Assembly (NCBI GenBank): GCA_023380435.1
Contig: JAMCRB010000026.1
Coordinates: 1 to 6,685 of the forward strand
Reading direction: 5' to 3'
Source of the DNA: Candidatus Parvarchaeota archaeon
GTDB lineage: Archaea; Nanobdellota; Nanobdellia; Parvarchaeales; Parvarchaeaceae
DNA: 6,685 nt
The notes under the pieces were generated by a model. The model had not been told where the DNA came from, ran no database searches, and saw only the letters and a list, made by a program, of their open reading frames with translations. Below are positions 1 through 5,661 of this stretch, piece after piece (position 1 is the first letter of the stretch; each line of letters starts with the position of its first letter). The position numbers and the translations under genes were made by a program.

Positions 1-329
1 TAAACTTTGTAATAAAATCTCATATTGTCCAGGCCTTCTACGGAGTAATCTATTTTTTCGAGTGCATCCATGGTTAGTAGAAGTCCTTTTGTAAGCGGCT
101 CGGAAAAGTCATCATAACTGCGCTGGTCCAAGTCTATATTCATTGAGGAATATGATAGTATTAAATCCATTACCCTCATGTACCTTGAGTTTAAAGCGTA
201 TAAGAGCCTTTTTATCCTGCCTTCTCCGGCTATGGCATCTACGGAACTCACTGCTTTTTCAATGCCGCTCGCGGGAAATTCCTTTCTGCCCCAAGACAGC
301 AGCTTTGCAAGCTCATCTTTACTGCCCAT
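1..329 (-). CDS. Unrecognised, probably helical protein, at the window edge
   Basis: I do not recognise this gene. It opens with ATG at 329 (MGSKDELAKLLSWGRK...) and runs without a stop for 109 codons to position 3. The last two bases of the window read TA on the minus strand, so the next codon is either a stop (TAA or TAG) or Tyr, and the gene may end almost exactly at the edge. The protein is rich in Leu, Ser, Asp, Lys and Arg, has no Cys, no obvious signal peptide or membrane segment, and looks mostly alpha-helical, with a basic stretch GRIKRLLYALNSRYMR near residues 37-52. The start is supported by a TATA box about 26 nt upstream, which suggests a leaderless transcript separate from the RNase J unit. 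In many archaea a prenyl synthase gene follows RNase J, but no DDxxD motif is visible, so I do not assign that. Reading frame fairly sure; function unknown. Confidence 0.72.
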   Translation of the reverse strand, partial: MGSKDELAKLLSWGRKEFPASGIEKAVSSVDAIAGEGRIKRLLYALNSRYMRVMDLILSYSSMNIDLDQRSYDDFSEPLTKGLLLTMDALEKIDYSVEGLDNMRFYYKV

Positions 330-350
330 TTAGGTTATAAGAGTTCAAGA

Positions 351-360
351 TATATATAAA
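351..360 (-). promoter_or_regulatory. Archaeal TATA box of the left-edge gene, leaderless spacing
   Basis: On the minus strand the 36-bp gap after RNase J reads TTTATATATA, preceded by a purine-rich AAACAGG that could serve as a BRE. The centre of the box lies about 27 nt before the ATG at 329. That is the usual distance from TATA box to transcription start in archaea, so the mRNA should begin at or next to the start codon. No Shine-Dalgarno sequence is present, which agrees with leaderless translation. Confidence 0.7.
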
Positions 361-365
361 CCTGT

Positions 366-1715
366 TTAGGCCAGCTCTATCTCCTGCCCGTCCAAAAGCA
401 GATGCGCCGTTTTATTCAGCTCGTAACCCAAATCCTTGCTCAATTCTATCCCTGCGCTGAGTTTGCTTATTCCGCCGTGGGATGGCACGTAATGCTTGGG
501 CTTTAGCATGTTCAGGAGTATCTTAAGGTCGTTCTTTGAGCCGTGCCCTGAGACATGCACATTGTCTGCGATGTTTACTCCGCTTGATTCTAATGCCTTT
601 TGGAGCATGTCTCTGTTGGCTATGTTAAGGGGCGTCGGTATCGTCCTAGACGAGAAGATTACCGCGTCTTCGCTGGAAAGCCTGTATGCGTACTGCCCTG
701 TCGTAAGCTTGTCCAGGAAAGCGCCGCGCTCTCCCTGGTGACCCGTACATATAACTACATATGTGCATATAACTACGTATTTGCCCGGCCGCTCCCTGAC
801 GTATTTCAACAGCTCGTTTATCTGTTCGCGCCTGACTGCTACGGTTGGTATCAGCCCCCTCTCTATTATCTTTGTGTCTATAGCTGCACGTATGTACATG
901 TCCATACTCCTGCCGAATATCATGACATGCCGGTTGATTTTTTTGCTGATTTCTATTATATTCTTTATCCTGGCTATGTGGGACGAGAAGGTCGTTATAA
1001 AGATAGTCTTGTTGTCCATTGTCTTCTTGATAACGTCTTCCAGCATCGTCCTTACTATGCTTTCTGAGAAAGTGTAGCCGTCTTGATCCGCGTTTGTAGA
1101 GTCGGATATCAGAGCATGCACGCCCTCAGCTTTTATCTGCTCAAATCTCTCGTAATCCGGCTTCCTGCCAAGGGTCGGAGTATTATCGAGCTTCCAGTCG
1201 TTTGCATACAGCACTGCACCATACTTGGTGTGTATGGCTATTATCGAGCTGTTTGGTATCGAATGCGTTATGTTTACAAGCTCCACCTCGACTCCGTCTG
1301 AAACCCTGTACTTGCTGCCGGTGTTTAGTTTCACAAGCCTGAGAGACCTGAGCTTAACGTTTCTCATCTGGTTCTCGATTATCTTTAGCGTGTATGGGGT
1401 TCCTATCACCGGGCACTTATACTTATCTGCGAGGAACGGTATCGCCCAGATGTGATCCAGATGACCGTGCGTTAAGACTATCGCCTTTACTTTTTTGCCC
1501 TCGTTTTCGAAGAAATCGGTATCGTCCGGTATGACGTTGTTCTCCACCAGAGTCGTTGTGTCCTTTACTGAGATGAAACTTTTGTCTCCTTCGAAGTCCA
1601 CTAATTTCTCCACGTCTGCGCCCATGTCCGTTATTATTATGTCGTCGTCCACATAGACCGCAGTCATGTTTTTACCTATTTTGTTGTATCCACCAAATGC
1701 TTTTATTTTTATCAT
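366..1715 (-). CDS. Archaeal RNase J (beta-CASP metallo-beta-lactamase ribonuclease)
   Basis: A 449-aa cytoplasmic zinc-dependent ribonuclease of the beta-CASP family; archaeal RNase J enzymes are 5'-to-3' exonucleases in RNA processing and decay. The motifs are in order and intact: motif 1 Asp30 (ITDMG), motif 2 HGHLDH at 83-88, motif 3 His151 (ITHS), motif 4 Asp173 (ANDWKLD), motif A Asp205 (SDSTNA), motif B His391 (SGHG) and motif C His413 (PSHGG). The length is usual for the archaeal family. The ATG overlaps the stop of the upstream gene by 4 nt (ATGA), implying translational coupling and settling the start. Oddity: residues 313-324 read YVVICT twice in a row just before the conserved TGHQGE motif (324-329), from an 18-bp tandem duplication, where family members as I recall them have one such strand. 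Sure of family; the effect of the insertion is unknown. Confidence 0.95.
   Translation of the reverse strand: MIKIKAFGGYNKIGKNMTAVYVDDDIIITDMGADVEKLVDFEGDKSFISVKDTTTLVENNVIPDDTDFFENEGKKVKAIVLTHGHLDHIWAIPFLADKYKCPVIGTPYTLKIIENQMRNVKLRSLRLVKLNTGSKYRVSDGVEVELVNITHSIPNSSIIAIHTKYGAVLYANDWKLDNTPTLGRKPDYERFEQIKAEGVHALISDSTNADQDGYTFSESIVRTMLEDVIKKTMDNKTIFITTFSSHIARIKNIIEISKKINRHVMIFGRSMDMYIRAAIDTKIIERGLIPTVAVRREQINELLKYVRERPGKYVVICTYVVICTGHQGERGAFLDKLTTGQYAYRLSSEDAVIFSSRTIPTPLNIANRDMLQKALESSGVNIADNVHVSGHGSKNDLKILLNMLKPKHYVPSHGGISKLSAGIELSKDLGYELNKTAHLLLDGQEIELA
744..779 (-). repeat. Two-copy 18-bp in-frame tandem duplication inside RNase J
   Basis: Read on the minus strand, 779-762 and 761-744 are adjacent 18-bp units that both encode Tyr-Val-Val-Ile-Cys-Thr. 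They match at 15 of 18 bases. The three differences (TAC/TAT, TGC/TGT, ACA/ACG) are all third-position and synonymous. The unit sits in the beta-CASP part, directly before TGHQGE. The silent divergence argues against a copying error during assembly. Confidence 0.9.
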
Positions 1716-2626
1716 ATGTTTTTTATTAATTCACCTACGTTTTTGTATTTTTCTTTTTTTGCAAGCTTGTCGAGAGCTTTCATTATGCCTGTACCATACT
1801 GAAAAGCTTTCTTTTTTCTGCCTGCTAAATCGCTGCTAAGGCCAAGGCTTTTCGCGATGTCCCTAAGCGGCTTTTTATTATAAACCTCATCTTTCTCTGC
1901 TATTGGCATGCTTAATGCCGATCTTACCACTTCATCATCTAGATATGGGAACCGGACTTCTATTTTAAAATGTCCGGCAATCTTGTATATCCTATCTAAA
2001 TCTATGGCTCCTATATATTTAAGCCTGCTCTCCCTGAACAGTTCGAGCTTATCGAACGGAACTTCCCTATGCCTAGCGAACCCAAAGAACAGCTCATCGC
2101 TTCCAAGCCCATTCAGTACCTTGGTTATGCCAGAGTCAGCGCATTTTTCAATCGCGGCGTATTCGCCTATACCTATGATTAGGTTATAGCCGTATACTCC
2201 CAGCTCTTTCAGCTCCCTGAGAATCGAAGGTATTTCTTCTTCCGTCAGGGTTCTGCCGACAAAATCAGCGCCTAACTCATCTGCAAGCCGATGGGAACTA
2301 ACCATGTCAGGAGAGCCGCTGAAGCCTGCCGTTACCATCGATATTTTGTCGTATTTTTTCTTCAAAATTGCGGCTATCAACGAAGAGTCTATCCCGCCGG
2401 AAGCCATAACGGCGTTACAGCCGTAAGACAGGACTGCGCTGGTCAGGGCTTCTTCAAGCCCAAAGCCGGAGGTTTTTGCGCGTTCCTTCTGCAGTATTTT
2501 TATATTATCGCCGATTTCCACCCAGGCGCTTCCGGGCAGCAGAAGTTTGAACCCGAATATGTCTGAGAAAAGGTTACTTTTGTTTAGTGCGTCCGTTTCT
2601 ATTCTAGTGTTTTGAATTGCTTTCAT
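1712..2626 (-). CDS. Stand-alone asparagine-synthetase-type ATP-pyrophosphatase domain protein
   Basis: A 304-aa protein matching the C-terminal synthetase domain of AsnB-type asparagine synthetases, which activates a carboxylate with ATP so that an amine can attack it. Visible motifs: the PP-loop SGGIDSS at 76-82; GLGSDELFFG at 173-182, matching the family GxGxDE(L/V)FGGY; EVRFPYLDDEVV at 223-234; and KKPLR at 251-255 with a Lys-rich KKKAFQYG at 271-278. The N-terminal glutaminase domain (starting with a catalytic Cys2) is absent: residues 1-60 do not resemble it and no separate glutaminase is encoded nearby. It could use free ammonia, pair with a glutaminase elsewhere, or modify another carboxylate, so asparagine synthesis is not assured. 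The start overlaps the DUF192 gene by 23 nt and the TGA overlaps RNase J by 4 nt, so it sits in one operon with them. Domain assignment firm, substrate unknown. Confidence 0.85.
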   Translation of the reverse strand: MKAIQNTRIETDALNKSNLFSDIFGFKLLLPGSAWVEIGDNIKILQKERAKTSGFGLEEALTSAVLSYGCNAVMASGGIDSSLIAAILKKKYDKISMVTAGFSGSPDMVSSHRLADELGADFVGRTLTEEEIPSILRELKELGVYGYNLIIGIGEYAAIEKCADSGITKVLNGLGSDELFFGFARHREVPFDKLELFRESRLKYIGAIDLDRIYKIAGHFKIEVRFPYLDDEVVRSALSMPIAEKDEVYNKKPLRDIAKSLGLSSDLAGRKKKAFQYGTGIMKALDKLAKKEKYKNVGELIKNI

Positions 2627-2957
2627 AAATCTTTAATTCTAATTTATCGCCTATGTTTATCCTACATTTACTATCTTCAGGAAGTTCCAGAACGTGTTTT
2701 GCGCCTTCTGGACCGTAATAAAGTCTCCACTTCCTTGCTATCTTTTCGTGCAGTACTTTGTAGTTTTTATCCAGCCATACTATCCTTAGATTGAACCTGA
2801 CAAAATTCATGTGTATGTCCTTGACATCCGGCAAAAAAGCGCCGTTACCTGGCGATTTTACGAACATCAGGCCCATTAATTTTGAGCCGAAAGTATCACA
2901 ATATTTTACTTTTGCGCTTATGCGCTTATCATCTAGGTATATATCACATAATTTCAT
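2604..2957 (-). CDS. DUF192 family protein
   Basis: A 117-aa protein of the DUF192 family, whose biochemical role is not established. Seen in order: KLMGLMF at 26-32 (the family's GLM core), DIHMNFVRFNLRIVWLD at 47-63 in place of the usual fWMkNT-hydrophobic-D stretch, then GAKHVLELPED around 85-95 and a C-terminal INIGDKLEL. Many bacterial members carry a signal peptide, but this one starts MKLCDIYLDDKR with no hydrophobic leader and is probably cytoplasmic. The ATG lies 2 nt after the stop of ribosomal protein S2 and the gene's TAG lies inside the next gene (23-nt overlap), so it is almost certainly cotranscribed. No TATA box at the expected distance and no Shine-Dalgarno sequence are visible. 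The context with S2 and RNase J does not reveal its job. Confidence 0.85.
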   Translation of the reverse strand: MKLCDIYLDDKRISAKVKYCDTFGSKLMGLMFVKSPGNGAFLPDVKDIHMNFVRFNLRIVWLDKNYKVLHEKIARKWRLYYGPEGAKHVLELPEDSKCRINIGDKLELKIYESNSKH

Positions 2958-2959
2958 AT

Positions 2960-3559
2960 TTAAAAATCTAACTCTTTGGAAATGAAATCATCCAGTTTAA
3001 CCGCTTCTAGCTTTTCTTTTTCTGACTTGGTTCCCATCGCATAAGCCAGCAGGTAAAGAATAAGGCCTATGCTGTTGCCGCTTTTGTTGTTCCCTGGTAT
3101 TATTAAGTCCAAAAATCCGACTTTATTATCCACATTAGCCAGCCCTACTACCGGTATATTCATCCTTTTAGCGTCATTTATCGCTCTTCTGTCGGCTCTG
3201 GGGTCGGTGATGAGCAGTATCTTTGGCTCAAAGAAGTTCTTATACTCTACATTAGTAAGCGATCCAGCCAGGTACCTTCCAAAATTTACGCTTATTTTCA
3301 GGAGTTTGGCGAAGTTGTATACACCGTAATAAGCGCTGTCAAGGGTGCATACCAGTAGTATGTCCTTTCTTTTGTACTCGCTGAGCAGCTTTCCGGCCAG
3401 CCGTATGCGTTCATCTATCAATTTTATGTTTAATATGGTGAATTTATTCGGAATTTTACGGAATATAAACCGCTCGAAGGCCTTGTTGTTCGCATTCGCG
3501 CCTATCCTTGTGCCGTATTTTTTGTATGCTTCTAGCTTTTCTAGTTTCTTTAAAGCCAT
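2960..3559 (-). CDS. rpsB: Small-subunit ribosomal protein S2 (uS2), archaeal type
   Basis: A 199-aa component of the 30S subunit, close to the usual 200 or so residues of archaeal uS2. Family landmarks: YGTRIGA at 15-21 (usually a G-x-x-IGT motif), DERIRLAGKLL at 49-59, GRYLAGSLTN at 94-103 (family GRFxPGTLTN), EPKILLITDPRADRRAI at 111-127, IPVVGLANVDN at 135-145 and IPGNNK at 154-159. The N-terminal part is more divergent than the rest. The gene begins 4 nt after the enolase stop; eno followed by rpsB is a recurrent archaeal arrangement, tied to the RpoK/RpoN and L13/S9 cluster in many genomes. A weak TATA-like GATAAACA at 3591-3584 lies about 28 nt from the ATG, but readthrough from the enolase promoter is the simpler explanation. 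Identification secure. Confidence 0.95.
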   Translation of the reverse strand: MALKKLEKLEAYKKYGTRIGANANNKAFERFIFRKIPNKFTILNIKLIDERIRLAGKLLSEYKRKDILLVCTLDSAYYGVYNFAKLLKISVNFGRYLAGSLTNVEYKNFFEPKILLITDPRADRRAINDAKRMNIPVVGLANVDNKVGFLDLIIPGNNKSGNSIGLILYLLAYAMGTKSEKEKLEAVKLDDFISKELDF

Positions 3560-3563
3560 AGTA

Positions 3564-4730
3564 TTAAGATGTCTCTATTAACCTGTTTATCTTTTCCACC
3601 CTTTCTCCTCTATTGATTCCGACTTTTAAATACTTTGCGTTAAGCCCCAGCGCTAAATCAGCTATGATTGGGATGCATGTTTCCTCTGATCTGTGCGAAA
3701 CGACCTTTACGAGCCCGAACTTTTCAGCCATCTCAGAGTAGTCTTTTACCCTGCTCAATAACCCTATCTGATTCGGTTTTATGAGAGTAGAATTTATGTA
3801 TTTATGCGCTTTTTCAAGTCTTTCAGTCGATGTAGCAGTAACGTCGTCGCCGACTATCAGGGAGTCTTTAAGCCCTTTCATGACTTCTCCGTAATCTTCC
3901 ATAAGGGACTGGTCTACCGGGTCCTCGACATAGTAAAGATCAAATTCATCTGCAAGTTTTTTTACGAGGTCTATCTGCTCTCCTCTGTCGATTTTCGACT
4001 TACCGTAAAGCGGGCGTTTATAGTTGTAAAAGCCGTCCTTGTAGAAGGTCGACGCGGCAAAATCTACACCGGTTCTTATGTCAAGAGACTGTTCTTTTGT
4101 GACCTCTTCAACCGCCTTCTTAACAACATTTAAGGACTCATAATTGTCGAGTGCGCTTATAAATCCTCCCTCCGGGTCTACCCCTCCTAGGAAGCTAGCA
4201 GTCGATTTTTTCAGTATATCCTTGACTTTTTTGTAAACGCTAAGAGTTCCATTTATGCTTTCTATTACATTGTCACTGACTGTCATCACCAGGATTTCCT
4301 GTATATCCATCCCAAGTCCCGATGCGTGCAGGCCGCCGCCGATCATTTTGCATACTGGTAGGACTTTGCTTCTACTGCCGAAAAGCTCATACGGTTCTTT
4401 ACTCAGAGATGCGCTCAACCCGTATAAAAGGGCGTAAGACAGAGATAAAGACGGCCCGCCTATGAATTTCTCCTGTACCTCTTTTTCTATCAGGAATATG
4501 TCGTTTATAGAGTCGACTTTCCTCCCATTTAAGCTTTTCAGAAAATCATTGAATTCCTCTATTTCTTTATCGATTCCGGTGGTAAACTGTGATACCTCGT
4601 ACATGCTGTTGCTCTCTCCTGCAGGCGACGAACCACGGAAAACGCCCTGGCTCGTTTTGAGCATCACTTCAACGGTAAAATGAGAATTTGCATTCAGTAT
4701 TTTAAGCGCCTTTAGATTTAGTATTTCCAT
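3564..4730 (-). CDS. eno: Enolase (2-phosphoglycerate dehydratase), short divergent form
   Basis: Interconverts 2-phosphoglycerate and phosphoenolpyruvate in glycolysis and gluconeogenesis; cytoplasmic, Mg-dependent. At 388 aa it is shorter than the usual 410-430. By alignment to yeast enolase the key residues are kept: His135 and Glu145 (H159, E168), Glu187 in DPEGGF (E211), Asp223 (D246), Glu269 in YVEDP (E295), Asp295 in VGDD (D320), Lys318 in KPNQIG (K345), His346-Arg347-Ser348 (H373-S375) and Lys369 (K396). The N-terminal part is aberrant: the usual DSRGNPT reads NANSHFT, and loop PSGASTG reads PAGESNS (36-42), though the metal-contacting Ser39 equivalent (Ser40) stays. SHRSGETED reads SHRSEETCI. 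A TATA box 25-26 nt upstream supports the ATG start and a leaderless mRNA. It leads the unit with S2 downstream. Activity is likely but not certain given the loop changes. Confidence 0.9.
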   Translation of the reverse strand: MEILNLKALKILNANSHFTVEVMLKTSQGVFRGSSPAGESNSMYEVSQFTTGIDKEIEEFNDFLKSLNGRKVDSINDIFLIEKEVQEKFIGGPSLSLSYALLYGLSASLSKEPYELFGSRSKVLPVCKMIGGGLHASGLGMDIQEILVMTVSDNVIESINGTLSVYKKVKDILKKSTASFLGGVDPEGGFISALDNYESLNVVKKAVEEVTKEQSLDIRTGVDFAASTFYKDGFYNYKRPLYGKSKIDRGEQIDLVKKLADEFDLYYVEDPVDQSLMEDYGEVMKGLKDSLIVGDDVTATSTERLEKAHKYINSTLIKPNQIGLLSRVKDYSEMAEKFGLVKVVSHRSEETCIPIIADLALGLNAKYLKVGINRGERVEKINRLIETS

Positions 4731-4750
4731 AACATGTGTAAAAGTTTATT

Positions 4751-4759
4751 TTATTTATA
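4751..4759 (-). promoter_or_regulatory. Archaeal TATA box for the enolase-S2 unit, leaderless spacing
   Basis: The minus strand reads TATAAATAA in the 32-bp gap between the editing-protein gene and enolase, preceded by TTAAAGG as a possible BRE. The centre of the box is about 25-26 nt from the enolase ATG at 4730, placing the transcription start at or beside the start codon. This is the only strong promoter visible for the five genes down to RNase J. Confidence 0.72.
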
Positions 4760-4762
4760 CCT

Positions 4763-5653
4763 TTAATGAATCGAGACTGACAATACGCTGATGGCTGCTT
4801 CGGCATCAGTAACCTTTCCTGACATGTGTGACTCATCGGAAGAGCCGGTAAATACGCCGCGTTTCTTTAATTCGGCTGCGATGCTTGGTATATTGGTCTT
4901 GTTTTCCGGTCCCTTGCTTATGAAAAGCTGGTTTTCATTCATCAAGGCCATGCACCTGTACGGGTTTTCCTTGATTACTTTTGCCATAACGTCAAGTTTA
5001 TCGCTGAGTTTCACGTTTTTTATAAAAAATATGTTGTCTTTGCTCTCTTTTATCAGATGTTCAAACAGCGCCTTTACCTCGCCGTAGTTTTCGTTTGCTT
5101 TGTTTTTTAGACTGCTGACTAGCTCGTTTACTTTGTCCAGACTGGAGTTAGTCTGTGCGTATATCTCTAGCTGGGTGTTAGCCTGCTTTATTGCGTAGTC
5201 TTCTGCGGTTTTTCCAACAATAAATTCGACTTCTGTTTCGCCCCCGAGGTATTTTACCCTAGTAACGAGAAAAAGGCCTATTTCTGATGTGTTTTTAACG
5301 TGCTCGTGCCTGCATGCGGAATAATCAAATTCGCCTATCTTGACCACTCTAACCGAAGTCTCCTTGTCTATCCTTTCTTCATTAAACCGTAGTTTTCCGA
5401 ATTTTTTGAGTGCAGAATCCAAGTTTTCGAACGAATGCTCTGTTATCTCTAAATTCTTGCTTATTTCAGCATTTGTGGCCGATACTGCGTCTTCTATGGC
5501 TTTAAGATCGAGTATCTCCCGTATGAAAGCCTTTCCTACTTTGTCTGGCCCGTCTGTATCTGCCTTTCTCACGTGTATTTCATGCCCCAGATTCTGAAGG
5601 GCCCGCGCAAAAATATGCTCTGCCGAGTGAAGAGTCTTACTGTATTCCGCCAT
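4763..5653 (-). CDS. Alanyl-tRNA synthetase editing-half protein (AlaX-like, or C-terminal subunit of a split AlaRS)
   Basis: A 296-aa protein built like the C-terminal half of alanyl-tRNA synthetase. Residues 1-148 match the editing (tRNA_SAD) domain that hydrolyses mischarged Ser- or Gly-tRNA(Ala), with all four zinc ligands: His9 and His13 (HSAEH) and Cys114 and His118 (CRHEH, where the family has CGGTH), followed by NTSEIG and EVEFIVG. Residues about 150-205 look like a coiled coil. Residues about 208-296 resemble a DHHA1 (C-Ala) domain, although its glycine-rich motif is reduced to GVFTGSSDESHMSG. The aminoacylation domain is absent, as is the N-terminal beta-barrel usual in AlaX. Such an architecture suits a trans-editing protein or, as in Nanoarchaeum equitans where AlaRS is split, the second subunit of AlaRS. 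It starts 8 bp after the ATPase stop with its own TATA box. Family assignment good; the choice between the two roles is open. Confidence 0.82.
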   Translation of the reverse strand: MAEYSKTLHSAEHIFARALQNLGHEIHVRKADTDGPDKVGKAFIREILDLKAIEDAVSATNAEISKNLEITEHSFENLDSALKKFGKLRFNEERIDKETSVRVVKIGEFDYSACRHEHVKNTSEIGLFLVTRVKYLGGETEVEFIVGKTAEDYAIKQANTQLEIYAQTNSSLDKVNELVSSLKNKANENYGEVKALFEHLIKESKDNIFFIKNVKLSDKLDVMAKVIKENPYRCMALMNENQLFISKGPENKTNIPSIAAELKKRGVFTGSSDESHMSGKVTDAEAAISVLSVSIH

Positions 5654-5661
5654 AATATATA

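Noticed and set aside
1..329. Prenyl (geranylgeranyl) diphosphate synthase, expected by synteny after RNase J
   Set aside because: No DDxxD motif or GGKRxRP segment is present in the visible 109 residues.
744..779. RNase J repeat as an assembly error
   Set aside because: The copies differ at three bases, all silent, which a duplicated read segment would not produce; read mapping would still be worthwhile.
600..1077. Two long open frames on the plus strand (600-1067 and 763-1077), the second hydrophobic enough to suggest a membrane protein
   Set aside because: Both lie antisense inside the RNase J gene, whose motifs are all intact. Neither has a promoter or recognisable domain; the hydrophobic runs are what the complement of this gene would give by chance.
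1731..1736. AGGTGA on the minus strand as a Shine-Dalgarno site for RNase J
   Set aside because: It is about 15 nt from the ATG, too far for a usual site, and it encodes part of the end of the upstream protein; the 4-nt ATGA overlap explains initiation better.
2291..2566. Open frame of 91 codons on the plus strand
   Set aside because: It is fully antisense to the PP-loop part of the asparagine-synthetase-like gene and its composition fits no family.
3584..3591. GATAAACA as a separate promoter for ribosomal protein S2
   Set aside because: The match to a TATA box is weak, the spacing of about 28 nt is slightly long, and it lies inside enolase; cotranscription is enough to explain S2 expression.
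3804..4133. Open frame of 109 codons on the plus strand
   Set aside because: It lies antisense to the catalytic core of enolase, which is clearly the coding strand.
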